DNA of 64,000 nt from Natrialbaceae archaeon AArc-T1-2 (GCF_030273315.1 NZ_CP127174.1:2790001-2854000); one strand, 5' to 3'. Positions 34,718 through 44,412 are shown, counted from the stretch's first letter. The notes: a model not told the origin generated them from the sequence alone. Made by a program: numbers and translations.

Positions 34718-35878
34718 CTAGAAGGTCGACTTCAGCCGATCGAAGAAGCCCTCGCTGACCTCGATCTCCTCCCCGCCGGCCTCGGCGAAGGCCTCGAGCG
34801 CCTCGCGCTGTTCGGCGTTTAGGCTCTCGGGGGTGACGACCTGGACCGTCACGTAGAGGTCGCCATGACTGCGCCGCTGGAGCCGGGGCATCCCCTTGCC
34901 CTCGAGGCGGAACCGCTCGCCGCTTTGGGTGCCATCGGGGATCTCGAACTCGACTGCGCTGTCCAGCGTGGGCACCTCGACGGTGTCGCCGAAGACGGCC
35001 TGCGGGAACGAGATCGGCAGCCGGTAGTAGAGGTCGGCCCCCTCGCGGTCGAACTCGTCGTGGTCTGCGATCGAGACGTCGATCAGCAAGTCGCCGTGGG
35101 GGCCGCCGTCGGGACTTGGTGCGCCCTCGCCTTCCATCCGTAACGTCTGGCCGTCGTCGATTCCCGCGGGTACCTCGATCGACAGCGTCGCCTCCTCGCG
35201 GACGTAGCCCTCGCCGCGACAGTCGCTGCAGGTCTCGGAATACAGCGTCCCCTCGCCCTCACAGCGCGGACAGGTCGTCGTCTGCTGGACGCGGCCAAGC
35301 GGCGTCTGCTGGACCTGGGTGACCTGGCCCCGACCCTGACACTCGGGACAGGTCCGGGAGTCGGCCTCGGGCGGATGACCCATGCCGTTGCACGTCGCAC
35401 ACTCCTCCGGTCGTTCGACGGTGAACTGCTTCTCTGCGCCGTCGTAGGCCTCCTCGAGATCGATGTGGAGTTCGGTCCGGAGGTCACGACCCTTCCGTGG
35501 TCGCGATCGGCCACGCCCGCGGCCACCGCCGCCGAAGACCTGCTCGAAGATGTCCCCGAGGCCGCCGCCACCGCCGCCCATGCCGCCACCACCCATGCCG
35601 CCGAACGGGCCGCCGCCCTGGCCGGCGTCGCCGGCGTCGAAGCCGTGCTTTTCGGCCTGTTCGTACCGGTCGTGGCCCATCCGGTCGTAGGCTTCCCGTT
35701 TCTCCTCGTCGGTCAGAACCTGCTTTGCCTTCTGGATCTTCTTGAACTTCTCTTCGGCGTCGGGGTCGTCGCTGACGTCCGGATGGTACTCGGTAGCCTT
35801 CTCTCGGTAGGCCTGTTTGATCTCCTCGGCCGACGCGTCCGGACTCACGCCGAGCACGTCGTAGAAGTCCTCGCTCAT
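34718..35878 (-). CDS. dnaJ: Chaperone DnaJ
   Basis: 386 residues: J domain with HPD (TEYHPDVSDD), a Gly-rich region (GGPFGGMGGGGMGGGGGGLG), four zinc motifs (CATCNGMG, CPECQGRG, CPRCEGEG, CSDCRGEG), and the two substrate-binding beta domains. It stimulates the DnaK ATPase and delivers unfolded clients. It lies downstream of dnaK on the same strand, 127 bp away. Complete. Confidence 0.97.
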   Translation of the reverse strand: MSEDFYDVLGVSPDASAEEIKQAYREKATEYHPDVSDDPDAEEKFKKIQKAKQVLTDEEKREAYDRMGHDRYEQAEKHGFDAGDAGQGGGPFGGMGGGGMGGGGGGLGDIFEQVFGGGGRGRGRSRPRKGRDLRTELHIDLEEAYDGAEKQFTVERPEECATCNGMGHPPEADSRTCPECQGRGQVTQVQQTPLGRVQQTTTCPRCEGEGTLYSETCSDCRGEGYVREEATLSIEVPAGIDDGQTLRMEGEGAPSPDGGPHGDLLIDVSIADHDEFDREGADLYYRLPISFPQAVFGDTVEVPTLDSAVEFEIPDGTQSGERFRLEGKGMPRLQRRSHGDLYVTVQVVTPESLNAEQREALEAFAEAGGEEIEVSEGFFDRLKSTF

Positions 35879-36005
35879 TCGTTGTCACCCGATAATCCGT
35901 TGACCCACTTGAAACGACCGTTCCCGAGACGCTCGAGTTGCGTCGGACTGCGATCGGCGACCTCTCAGAAGAGACGCCACGCGCCGAGTGGCTAACGGTG
36001 GTCGA

Positions 36006-37958
36006 TCAGTTCTCGTCGTCTTCGTCGTCTACGTCCTCGAAGTCGGCGTCGACGAACTCCTCGTCACCAGCGCCGGCATCGGGGCCCATATCGCCCATGC
36101 CGCCAGGGCCAGCGCCTGCGCCGGGACCGGCACCAGCACCCGCAGCACCGGCACCAGCACCCGCAGCACCGGCACCAGCACCCGGGCCAGCACCGCCGGC
36201 ACCCGCTCCGGCGGCGTCAGCGTCGTACATCTGCTTGCCGATCTCCTGGAGTTCTTTGCTCAGCTCCTCGGTCGCCGCCTCGATCTCCTCGGCGTCGGCC
36301 TCGTCGTCGTCGATCGTCTCCTCTACGTCTTCGATCGCCGCTTCGATCCCCTCTCGCAGGTCGTCGTCGACGTTCTCGTCGTTTTCCTCGAGTAAGGTCT
36401 CGGCGCGTTGAATCGTCGCCTCGGCGGTGTTGCGCGCCTCGATGCGCTCGCGGCGTTTCTGGTCTTCCTCGGCGTGTTCTTCGGCCTCCTGTTGCAGCTG
36501 TTCGATCTCCTCGTCGGAGAGGCCGGCACCGCCTTCGATCGTGATCTCCTCGGCGTTACCCGAGCCCTTGTCTTCGGCGGAGACGTTGACGATACCGTTC
36601 TCGTCGATGCTAAAGGAGACCTCGATCTGTGGGGTTCCGGCCGGGGCTGGCGGGATGCCGGTCAGGTGGAACTCCCCGAGCAGTTCGTTCTTCTCGGCCA
36701 GTTCGCGCTCGCCCTGGAAGACGCGCACCTGCACGGAGGTCTGGTTGTCCGCGGCGGTGGTGAAGATCTTCGACTCCTCGGTGGGAATCGTCGTGTTCTT
36801 CTCGATGAGCCGTTCGAAGAGGCCACCTTTGACCTCGATACCCAGCGACAGCGGCGTGACGTCGAGCAGGACGATGTCGTCGACGTCGCCGCTCAAGACG
36901 CCACCCTGGATCGCCGCACCCAGTGCGACGGCCTCGTCGGGGTTGACGTTCTTCTGGGGCTCCTTGCCGGTGAGTTCTTCGACCTTCTCGGCGACCTGGG
37001 GCATCCGGGTCGAGCCACCGACGAGGATGACCTCGTCGATGTCGTCTTTCTCGTAGCCGGCGTCCGCTAAGGCCTGCTCGGTCGGTTCGACGGTTCGGCC
37101 GATGAGGTCGCTGGTCAGGGACTCGAACTTCGCGCGGGTGAGCGATTTCTCGAGGTGGATCGGGCCGTCGTCGGTCGCGGTGATAAAGGGCAGGTTGATC
37201 TCCGTCTCCTTGCGGCTCGAGAGCTCGATCTTTGCCTCCTCGGCGGCGTCTTTCAGTCGCTGGAGGGCCTGGCGGTCCTCACGGAGATCGATGCCGTGGT
37301 CGTCCTCGAACTCCGCGGCGAGCCAGTCGATGATCGCCTGGTCCCAGTCGTCGCCGCCGAGGTCGTTGTCCCCGTTCGTGGCGACGACCTCGTAGACGCC
37401 GCCACCGAGGTCGAGGATGGAGACGTCGAAGGTGCCGCCACCGAGGTCGTAGACGAGCACCGTCTGGTCGGACTCGTCGTCGAGTCCGTAGGCCATCGAC
37501 GCGGCGGTCGGCTCGTTGATGATCCGTTCGACCTCGAAGCCAGCGATCTCGCCGGCGTCTTTGGTCGCCTGGCGCTGGCGGTCGGAGAAGTAGGCCGGCA
37601 CCGTGATGACGGCTTTCTCGACTTCCTCACCGAGGTACTCCTCGGCGTCGCGTTTGATCTTCTGGAGGATCATCGCCGAGATCTCTTCGGGCGTGTACTC
37701 CTCGTCGTCTATCCCGACGGTGTACTCCTCCTCGCCGATGTGGCGTTTGATCGAGGCGATCGTCTTTTCGGGATTCTGGATCGCCTGATTTTTCGCGGGT
37801 TTTCCGACGAGGCGCTCGTCGTCGGTGAAGGCGACGACTGAGGGCGTCGTCCGATCGCCCTCGGCGTTGGCGATAATCTCCGGATCGTCGCCTTCCATGA
37901 CGGCGAAGGCGCTGTTCGTCGTTCCGAGGTCGATTCCGAGAATCTTGTTGCTCGCCAT
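36006..37958 (-). CDS. dnaK: Chaperone DnaK (Hsp70)
   Basis: 650 residues from ATG 37958 ([20 protein letters not shown]). ATPase motifs ([30 protein letters not shown]) and the substrate-binding beta domain ([20 protein letters not shown]) are intact. The tail is an unusual Gly/Ala-rich stretch (GAGAGAAGAGAG repeated) encoded by three 21-bp tandem units, ending in an acidic EDDEN. With GrpE and DnaJ it forms the folding machine. An SDR gene lies between it and grpE. Confidence 0.97.
   Translation of the reverse strand: MASNKILGIDLGTTNSAFAVMEGDDPEIIANAEGDRTTPSVVAFTDDERLVGKPAKNQAIQNPEKTIASIKRHIGEEEYTVGIDDEEYTPEEISAMILQKIKRDAEEYLGEEVEKAVITVPAYFSDRQRQATKDAGEIAGFEVERIINEPTAASMAYGLDDESDQTVLVYDLGGGTFDVSILDLGGGVYEVVATNGDNDLGGDDWDQAIIDWLAAEFEDDHGIDLREDRQALQRLKDAAEEAKIELSSRKETEINLPFITATDDGPIHLEKSLTRAKFESLTSDLIGRTVEPTEQALADAGYEKDDIDEVILVGGSTRMPQVAEKVEELTGKEPQKNVNPDEAVALGAAIQGGVLSGDVDDIVLLDVTPLSLGIEVKGGLFERLIEKNTTIPTEESKIFTTAADNQTSVQVRVFQGERELAEKNELLGEFHLTGIPPAPAGTPQIEVSFSIDENGIVNVSAEDKGSGNAEEITIEGGAGLSDEEIEQLQQEAEEHAEEDQKRRERIEARNTAEATIQRAETLLEENDENVDDDLREGIEAAIEDVEETIDDDEADAEEIEAATEELSKELQEIGKQMYDADAAGAGAGGAGPGAGAGAAGAGAGAAGAGAGPGAGAGPGGMGDMGPDAGAGDEEFVDADFEDVDDEDDEN
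36129..36191. repeat. Three 21-bp tandem repeats in the dnaK 3' region
   Basis: The unit GGCACCAGCACCCGCAGCAC plus one base occurs at 36129-36149 and 36150-36170 exactly, and at 36171-36191 with changes. Each unit adds seven residues of the Gly/Ala linker near the DnaK C-terminus. Copy number is likely to vary between strains. Confidence 0.85.
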
Positions 37959-38139
37959 CTTGGCGGTAGTTACGCGCACTTTGTTTTAAAGCTTGCTACA
38001 CGCACCTCTGGTGCGAATTAAATCCACGCCGGCCGTCGGCGAGGCGACCAGGGTGGGCGAGAAACGATCGGCTACGCGGTGAGTGAACCGGGAGACGAGT
38101 CGGTGTGGGGGCGACGGTACATCGTTACAGCAATCCGTC

Positions 38140-38898
38140 TCAGTCGACGAGCCAGCCGCCGTCGACGTCGACGGCAGCCCCGTGCATGAACGAGGCCTCG
38201 TCGCTCGCGAGAAAGCGGACGACACTGGCGACTTCCGCCGGGTCGGCGTACCGTCTGGCGGGCGTCGCCTGGACGAGTTCGTCGACCTCGTCGGGCGTCT
38301 CCTCGATCAGATCCTCGGTCATCCTGGTCTCGATGAAGCCAGGGCAGATGGCGTTGGCACGGATCTCGGGACCGTAATCGTACGAGAGCTGTCTGGTGAA
38401 CCCGATCAGGCCGTGTTTCGAGGACGTGTAGGCGACGCCACCACCGCCAGCGACCTTGCCAGCGACCGAGGAGACGTTCACCACGACGCCTTCGGACTCG
38501 CCATCGGTGAGCGCCGGGAGAGCTTCCTTCGTGAGCAGGAACACGCTCTTCAGGTTGACGTCTACGATCGTATCCCACAGCGCTTCGTCAGCCTCCTCGA
38601 GCGACGCGAAGTCGTCGAAGACTCCCGCGTTGTTACAGAGGACGTCGATCGTTCCGTACGCCTCGGTCGCTCGATCGACGATCACCTCGACGCTGTCGGG
38701 ATCGGCGACGTCGCCGACGACACTGATCGCCTCGCCGCCGTCCGCGTCGATCTCGTCGACGACCTCCTCGAGCCCGTCCTCGTCGACGTCGGTGACGACG
38801 ACGGACGCCCCCTCGTCGGCGAATTCGAGAGCGACGGAGCGACCGATACCCGATGCACCACCGGTGACGACGAGAACGCTGTCGGCTATCGAGACCAT
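38140..38898 (-). CDS. SDR-family oxidoreductase
   Basis: 252 residues: nucleotide-binding TGGASGIG, NNAG motif, Ser in VNVSSVAGKVAGGG, and YTSSKHG active site. It resembles FabG-type or glucose/3-oxoacyl reductases using NAD(P)H. The acidic C-terminus ends MHGAAVDVDGGWLVD. It sits between dnaK and grpE on the same strand, without any clear functional link to chaperones. Confidence 0.9.
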   Translation of the reverse strand: MVSIADSVLVVTGGASGIGRSVALEFADEGASVVVTDVDEDGLEEVVDEIDADGGEAISVVGDVADPDSVEVIVDRATEAYGTIDVLCNNAGVFDDFASLEEADEALWDTIVDVNLKSVFLLTKEALPALTDGESEGVVVNVSSVAGKVAGGGGVAYTSSKHGLIGFTRQLSYDYGPEIRANAICPGFIETRMTEDLIEETPDEVDELVQATPARRYADPAEVASVVRFLASDEASFMHGAAVDVDGGWLVD

Positions 38899-38967
38899 GC
38901 CGTACGCTCACCATGCATCATGATAAGGCTGTCACACTGCCAACACGGGCGACGTCTCGACGATCGA

Positions 38968-39795
38968 CTACGTCTCCGCGTCGTCGCTTTCTGCCGCCGA
39001 TTCGTCGTCGCTCGAGTCGTCCTCCTCGGCGAGCGCGCCGTTGCTCACCGTCACCTGTGCGTCCTGGATGACCTTGCCGGCCATCTCGTAGCCCGACGTG
39101 TACACCTCGTCGATGGTCCCTTCCGGCAGGGCGCTGTCGACTCTAACCATCACCTCGTGGCGCTGTGGATCGACCTCGGTTCCGGGATCGGGGTCGATCT
39201 CTTCGACGTTTTCTTCCTCGAGTACGCGGTCGAACTCCCGCATCGTCATCTCGACGCCGTCGCGAAGCGCCTCGGCGTCGCCGCTTTCCTCTTCGAGAGC
39301 GCGTTTCAGGTCGTCCCGGACGTCGACCAGTCGGGTGACGAGGTCTTCTGTCGCCCGCTCTTCGAGCTGTTGCTGGCGCTTTTTCGCGCGTTTCTTGTAG
39401 TTCTGGAAGTCGGCCTTGGTGCGTTTCAACGCGCTCTCGAGGTCGTCGATCCGTTCGTCTTTCTCCTCGATCGTCTCGGCCTGGTCGTCGATGCGTTCGC
39501 GCAAGTCCGCCAGTTCCGCACGCTGGGTCTCGACCGCCTCCTCGAGGTCGCGGGCAGTTTCGACGATCGCGGAGACGTCGGCCGCGAGTTCGTCGTCGTA
39601 CTCGGTGATCCGGTCGAGAACGCCTCCGGCTTCGACCGCCGACTCGTGATCGGCGTCGTCCGGGGCGTCCGCCGTCGGCTCGCCGTCGCTCGAGGAGTCA
39701 GACGCCGACGGCTCGTCGACGTCCGTCTCGTCGTCGGGTTCCGCCTCGGACGAGACACCCGAAACGGCCGAGTCCGTCCGCTCGTCTTCGCTCAT
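38968..39795 (-). CDS. grpE: Nucleotide exchange factor GrpE
   Basis: 275 residues. The N-terminal 55 residues are a disordered acidic stretch, followed by a long coiled coil (QRAELADLRERIDDQAETIE) and the GrpE block TKADFQNYKKRAKKRQQQ, then the beta domain (EVMVRVDSALPEGTIDEVYT and GYEMAGKVIQDAQVTVS). It speeds ADP release from DnaK. It is divergent from the XPB helicase gene. Confidence 0.95.
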   Translation of the reverse strand: MSEDERTDSAVSGVSSEAEPDDETDVDEPSASDSSSDGEPTADAPDDADHESAVEAGGVLDRITEYDDELAADVSAIVETARDLEEAVETQRAELADLRERIDDQAETIEEKDERIDDLESALKRTKADFQNYKKRAKKRQQQLEERATEDLVTRLVDVRDDLKRALEEESGDAEALRDGVEMTMREFDRVLEEENVEEIDPDPGTEVDPQRHEVMVRVDSALPEGTIDEVYTSGYEMAGKVIQDAQVTVSNGALAEEDDSSDDESAAESDDAET

Positions 39796-39907
39796 GTCTC
39801 AGTCAAGGCACAGCGGTAATAAAAGGGTTGAGGTACGCCGTCGAACGACCGTCGTCGGTGCACCCACAGGCAGTTTCGGGATCCATCGACACCCGTATCG
39901 GGTAGTG

Positions 39908-39917
39908 GCATATATGT
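39908..39917 (+). promoter_or_regulatory. TATA box of the XPB helicase gene
   Basis: GGCATATATG is centred about 30 nt upstream of GTG 39944. Transcription from it would begin near that GTG and would exclude the ATG at 39914, which favours the GTG start on a leaderless mRNA. Confidence 0.45.
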
Positions 39918-39943
39918 ACTGTCCGCCCGGAACAGGTGATGTC

Positions 39944-41335
39944 GTGGACACGATCACGCTCGCCTACGAGGACGGGACGGTTCGCGTCGACGGCGACCTC
40001 GCCCGCCTCGAGTCGCCACCGTCGGTCCTCGAGCGCGACGAGCGAACGGGGACGTATCGCACCCCTGCGTACCGCTACGTCGACCTCCGCGTCGCGCTCG
40101 AACGAGCCGGCCTCGCGGTCGACGATCGCGTTCTCTCGTCTCCACCGCTTTCGGCTCTCGAGTCGGCGTACGAACTCCGATCCTACCAGCACGACGCCCT
40201 CGCCGACTGGTTCGACACCGACCGCTGGGGCGGGCTCGCGGACGTCCCCGTCGATGCGGCTCCCGCCGGCGTCCTCGAGCTTCCGACCGGCAGCGGCAAG
40301 ACCGTCGTCGGGCTGAAAGCGATCGAACGCCTCGGGGTGTCGACGCTCGTGGTCGTCCCGACGATCGACTTACTCGAGCAGTGGATTCGAGAACTCGAGC
40401 AAGAGTTTTCGGTTCCGGTCGGACGTTTTGGCGGCGGCGAGCAACGCCGCGAGCCGATCACCGTCTCGACGTACGACTCGGCGTACCTCAAAGCCGACGC
40501 GGTCGGCGACCGGTTCGGGCTGGTCGTCTTCGACGAGGTACACCACCTCGGCGGCGAGGGGTATCGAGAGATCGCCCGTCTGCTTTCCGCACCGGCCCGG
40601 TTGGGGCTGACCGCCACCTTCGAGCGACCCGACGGCGCACACGAGGTGATCGAAGACGTCGTCGGTCCGCTCGTCTGTCGCGTCGACGTCGACGACCTCG
40701 CCGGCGACCATCTCGCCGCCTACGACGTCAAACGCCTCGAGGTGTCGCTCACCCCCGAGGAACGCGAGGCCTACGACCGCAACCAGGAGACGTTCACCGA
40801 CTACCTCGCACGATCGACCCTCGAGCTTCGAAGCGGCTCGGACTACCAGGAACTCGTCAAACGCTCCGGGTCGGACCCAAGGGCTCGCGAGGCCCTGCTG
40901 GCCAAACAGCGCGCTCGCGAGATCGTCTACGGCAGCGAAGCGAAACTCGATGCGCTCGAGGGGATCCTCGCCGATCACGCCGACGATCGGATCATCGTCT
41001 TCACGGCGTACAACGACCTCGCATACGACGTCTCGGAACGCTTTCTGATCCCGGCGATCACCCATCGGACGGGCGCGAGCGAACGCCGGGAGATTCTGGA
41101 GCAATTCCGCGAGGGGACGTACTCGCGGGTCGTGACCTCGAACGTCCTGGACGAGGGCGTCGACGTCCCCGACGCGAACGTCGCGGTCGTTCTCTCCGGC
41201 AGCGGCAGCGAACGCGAGTTCACCCAACGACTCGGTCGGATCCTCCGGCCGACCGAGGACGGCCGTCGTGCGCTGCTTTATGAGGTCGTAAGCGGCGACA
41301 CCGCCGAGGAACGGATCGCCGACCGCCGTCGGTGA
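39944..41335 (+). CDS. xpb: XPB-like superfamily 2 DNA helicase
   Basis: 463 residues from GTG 39944 (VDTITLAYEDGTVRVDG); ATG 39914 would add ten residues. The N-terminal damage-recognition-like domain is followed by LELPTGSGKTVV (Walker A), VVFDEVHHLGGEGY (DEVH), LGLTATFERPDG, and the second RecA domain ending FTQRLGRILRPTEDG. Archaeal XPB works with the nuclease Bax1 in DNA repair. The Bax1 gene is 580 bp downstream, separated by one antiparallel gene. The stop is followed at once by palindromic copy C. Confidence 0.93.
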   Translation: MDTITLAYEDGTVRVDGDLARLESPPSVLERDERTGTYRTPAYRYVDLRVALERAGLAVDDRVLSSPPLSALESAYELRSYQHDALADWFDTDRWGGLADVPVDAAPAGVLELPTGSGKTVVGLKAIERLGVSTLVVVPTIDLLEQWIRELEQEFSVPVGRFGGGEQRREPITVSTYDSAYLKADAVGDRFGLVVFDEVHHLGGEGYREIARLLSAPARLGLTATFERPDGAHEVIEDVVGPLVCRVDVDDLAGDHLAAYDVKRLEVSLTPEEREAYDRNQETFTDYLARSTLELRSGSDYQELVKRSGSDPRAREALLAKQRAREIVYGSEAKLDALEGILADHADDRIIVFTAYNDLAYDVSERFLIPAITHRTGASERREILEQFREGTYSRVVTSNVLDEGVDVPDANVAVVLSGSGSEREFTQRLGRILRPTEDGRRALLYEVVSGDTAEERIADRRR

Positions 41336-41341
41336 CCGCTA

Positions 41342-41419
41342 TACTATCGGACGTAACTGTGTGAAGATTCGCGCCACCCCGGGGCGGCGCGAATCTTTCA
41401 CGACTTACGTCCGGCAGTA
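41342..41419. repeat. 78-bp palindromic element, copy C, between convergent genes
   Basis: Outer arms TACTATCGGACGTAA and TTACGTCCGGCAGTA and inner arms AGATTCGCGCC and GGCGCGAATCT flank ACCCCGGGGC. It is nearly palindromic over its full length. It begins 7 bp after the XPB stop and overlaps the last codons of the convergent DCC gene. It can act as a bidirectional terminator. Confidence 0.85.
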
Positions 41420-41817
41420 TACTCCCCCGCTGCGTCGGCCGTCCGTCGTTCTCTCGCCGGTGGTGTCTTCGACAGCAACTTCCCCCACAGCATGCGGTTG
41501 TTCGCGACCCGGCCGTACGCCCACTCCCTGACGGCGGTGTAGTCGTCGAACCGCCGCAAGAACTCGATCGCAGGCCGGAGCGGTCGGCCGACGGTCGATC
41601 GGACGAACGCTTCTTCCATCGCGGCTCCACAGGAGTATCGCATCTCGGGCGTCACCAGGTGGGCACACCGATCGTAGTCGTCGGGAAGCTCGTCCCGGAG
41701 TTCCGACTCGAGGTCGGAGAAGCCGACGATCGGCACGTCGGAACGCGCCTCGAAGAACTCGGCCCACCAGGTGCAAAAGCCGCAGTCGTCGTCGTACACG
41801 AGAAGCGCGTCGCTCAT
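41398..41817 (-). CDS. DCC-family thiol-disulfide oxidoreductase (DUF393)
   Basis: 139 residues from ATG 41817 (MSDALLVYDDDCGFCTWW). The DDDCGFC motif is the DCC-family hallmark, with thioredoxin-like fold and a later conserved block (LRRFDDYTAVREWAYGRVANN). These proteins are predicted disulfide handlers; the reaction is unknown. The last residues (EYTAGRKS) are encoded by the palindromic element, so the C-terminus was altered when it arrived. It lies antiparallel between xpb and bax1. Confidence 0.86.
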   Translation of the reverse strand: MSDALLVYDDDCGFCTWWAEFFEARSDVPIVGFSDLESELRDELPDDYDRCAHLVTPEMRYSCGAAMEEAFVRSTVGRPLRPAIEFLRRFDDYTAVREWAYGRVANNRMLWGKLLSKTPPARERRTADAAGEYTAGRKS

Positions 41818-41915
41818 GGACCGGTGTACCACGGCCGACGACTAATAGGTGACACTCGACCTCTGTGGTCCACGTTCGGGTGACTTTTGCCCTCGAGTCC
41901 CCCACCGACGGGTAG

Positions 41916-43484
41916 ATGCTGACGAAGGACCTGCTTCGCGTCTCCCGGGCCGGCGGCGGCTTTCACCCACAGTTCGCCGGACGCGAGCACCGGCCGCTCG
42001 CTGCGCGGGTCATCGGCACCTTCCAGGGCCACGTCGAGAAACCGCGGGCGACCCTCGAGTCGGCCCTCGAAGACTGCGAGCGCGAGGCCGACGACTACAA
42101 GCTCGTCCGGGGGTTCAAGTCCTTGCTCGAGCGCGAGGCGACGTTCGAGACGCGGGCGGCCGTCGCTCCCGAACGTGCCAGGGAGGCGGCCTTCGAGGCG
42201 GCGGAAGCCGTCGGCGTCGTCACGGCCGACGACCGGGCGATGGCGTTGATTCGTGCCGGTGAATCGCTCGAGGTCTCAGCTGATGACATCGAGGGCGCGC
42301 TGTACGCCGACCTCGAGGAGCGACAGATTCTGGCGAGCGTCGACTCGCGGTGGGGTCCCAACGACCTGCTCGCCCAGTACAACCTCTCGCTTGCCCAGAC
42401 CGCGCTGTTCGACGCCACCGAGATTCGGGTACGCTCGAGCGATCCGAAGGCGCTGGTCTCGGCGATCAAGCGCCTTCGGTTGATGTACGAGATCCACGAG
42501 ACCGAACGCGGACGCGAGTTCGTCGTCACCGGACCGACGCGACTGTTCCGGGCGACCCGCCGGTACGGCACCCGCTTTGCCCGTTTGCTGCGGACGGTCG
42601 CGAAAGCCGACGAGTGGTATCTCGAAGCGACGATAGACGACCGTGGCACCGAACGGACGCTCTCGCTTTCGGACTCCGATCCCGTCCGCGTTCCAGATGC
42701 CGAGCCCGTCGCCGACGTCGAGTTCGACAGCACGGTCGAGGCCGACTTCGCCGGCCGGATCGAGCGTCTCGACCTCGAGTGGGAACTGCTGCGTGAACCC
42801 GAGCCGCTGGCGACGGGGACGCGGGTGATGATCCCCGACTTCGCGTTCGAGTACGCCCACGACGTGTCCTCCGATCCTGAGACGGGGAGTGGCCCGTGCG
42901 ACCACGACCACGACACCGACCGCCGTTTCCGGATCTACCTCGAGATCGTCGGCTTCTGGACCCCCGAGTACGTCGAAAAGAAACTCGCCCAACTCGAGGA
43001 CGTAGAAGACGTCGACCTGCTGGTGGCGGTCGACGAGAGCCTCGGCGTCGGCGAGGAGATCGAGGCCCGCGACCACCGGGTGATCACCTACGCGGATCGA
43101 GTCCGGGTCAAAGACGTCGTCGACGTCCTCACAGAGTACGAACGGGAGCTGACTGCGGCGAACGCCGCCGCCTTGCCCGACGAGCTCGTCCCCGACGACG
43201 ACGACGTCGTCACGCTCGCCGAACTCGCCGCCTGTCACGGCGTCAGCGAGGCCGCCCTCGAGGGGAAGCGATTCCCGGAGCACGACCGCGTGGGTCGGAC
43301 GCTGATTCGGCCGTCGGTCCTCGAGACCGTAGACGACGAACTCGAGCCCGGCATGCGCCTCGCCGAGGCCGAATCGGTCCTCGAGGCGGTCGGGATCACC
43401 GACGCGAGCGCCGCCCTCTCGTCGCTCGGGTATCGCGTCGAGTGGGAAGGGCTCGGTGGCGGCATCGTCCGGAAGCAAGAGTGA
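41916..43484 (+). CDS. bax1: Bax1-like XPB-binding nuclease (DUF790)
   Basis: 522 residues. The central and C-terminal domain contains a PD-(D/E)xK-type set (VMIPDFAFEYAHD and YLEIVGFWTPEYVEKKLAQL). The N-terminal helical region (LTKDLLRVSRAGGGFHPQFA, ESALEDCEREADDYKLVRGF) is the XPB-interacting part. In other archaea this family cuts DNA next to the XPB helicase bubble. A helix-turn-helix-like region (VVTLAELAACHGVSEAALEGK) closes the protein. It ends 92 bp before the next gene. Confidence 0.92.
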   Translation: MLTKDLLRVSRAGGGFHPQFAGREHRPLAARVIGTFQGHVEKPRATLESALEDCEREADDYKLVRGFKSLLEREATFETRAAVAPERAREAAFEAAEAVGVVTADDRAMALIRAGESLEVSADDIEGALYADLEERQILASVDSRWGPNDLLAQYNLSLAQTALFDATEIRVRSSDPKALVSAIKRLRLMYEIHETERGREFVVTGPTRLFRATRRYGTRFARLLRTVAKADEWYLEATIDDRGTERTLSLSDSDPVRVPDAEPVADVEFDSTVEADFAGRIERLDLEWELLREPEPLATGTRVMIPDFAFEYAHDVSSDPETGSGPCDHDHDTDRRFRIYLEIVGFWTPEYVEKKLAQLEDVEDVDLLVAVDESLGVGEEIEARDHRVITYADRVRVKDVVDVLTEYERELTAANAAALPDELVPDDDDVVTLAELAACHGVSEAALEGKRFPEHDRVGRTLIRPSVLETVDDELEPGMRLAEAESVLEAVGITDASAALSSLGYRVEWEGLGGGIVRKQE

Positions 43485-43575
43485 CAGTCCGATCGAGATG
43501 CCTCAGCCGGACGTCGGCCGCAGCCGACCAAGCGTTTTTGTCGTCGGTGTAGTGGAATACCCAGAGAGGATCCCA

Positions 43576-44412
43576 ATGCGCGTACCACGTCCGGAGACCG
43601 GTCAGCTCGCGGGACAGTTCCCCTACGTCCGGGTCGGCGACGGCCCGAAGACGGTACTCGTCATCCCCGGTATCGGCGACGCGATGTTCGACGGCGAGTA
43701 CGGCCGCCCCGGAGCCATGGGCGTCGCAGTCCAGTTTCGGCGGTTTCTCGAGGAGTACACGGTGTACGTCGTGAGCCGTCCCCGGGGGCTCCCCGAAGGA
43801 ACGTCGATCCGCGAGCTGGCCCAGAACTACGCACACGTTCTCGAACGACACGTCGAACCCGCCTCGGTACTCGGCATCTCGATGGGCGGGCTGATCGGCC
43901 AGGAACTCGCGTACGAACGACCGGACCTGGTCGACCGGCTCGTCGTCGCCGTCGCCGGCTGTCGGCTCGCAGCCGAGAGCGTCCGGGTGCTCCGGCGACT
44001 TCGCCGATACGGCGTCGAAGGCAGGTGGACCGAGATCCGATCGGCGTTTCTCGAGGCGATGTACACCGGCTGGCGACGACAGCTCTACCCGCGACTCTCT
44101 CGGACGGTCGGTCGGATCAGACCGCCGGCGCCGGCAGATCCCGACGACTTCCTCCACTCGGTCGACGCCGTCCTCGAGTACGACGCCACGGACCGTCTGG
44201 CGCGGATCGAGCCGCGAACGCTCGTCATCGGCGGCGACGACGACCCGTTCTTTCCCGAACGAATCCTGCGCGAAACACACGACGAGCTGCCCGACGCCCA
44301 GCTCGCGATGTTCCGCGGGGCTCGTCACGGGGCCTTCCTCGAGCGAAAGGAGGCGTTCGACGACTGGGTGAGGCAGTTTCTCGCCGGCGAGCCGGCGCGG
44401 GCTCGATCGTAG
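43576..44412 (+). CDS. Alpha/beta hydrolase
   Basis: 278 residues from ATG 43576 (MRVPRPETGQLAGQFPYV). Nucleophile elbow GISMGGLIGQ, oxyanion-like VIPGIGDAMF, acid in VIGGDDDPFFPE and His in ARHGAFLE. A typical soluble esterase/lipase-like fold; no substrate is indicated. The iron-type dehydrogenase follows 93 bp downstream on the same strand. Confidence 0.88.
   Translation: MRVPRPETGQLAGQFPYVRVGDGPKTVLVIPGIGDAMFDGEYGRPGAMGVAVQFRRFLEEYTVYVVSRPRGLPEGTSIRELAQNYAHVLERHVEPASVLGISMGGLIGQELAYERPDLVDRLVVAVAGCRLAAESVRVLRRLRRYGVEGRWTEIRSAFLEAMYTGWRRQLYPRLSRTVGRIRPPAPADPDDFLHSVDAVLEYDATDRLARIEPRTLVIGGDDDPFFPERILRETHDELPDAQLAMFRGARHGAFLERKEAFDDWVRQFLAGEPARARS

Noticed and set aside
35484-35888. Gly/Arg-rich frame over the dnaJ glycine region
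   Set aside because: It is the complement-phase reading of the dnaJ repeats, not a separate gene.
38140-38898. SDR as part of the chaperone system
   Set aside because: Position between dnaK and grpE is the only hint; the sequence is an ordinary FabG-type oxidoreductase.
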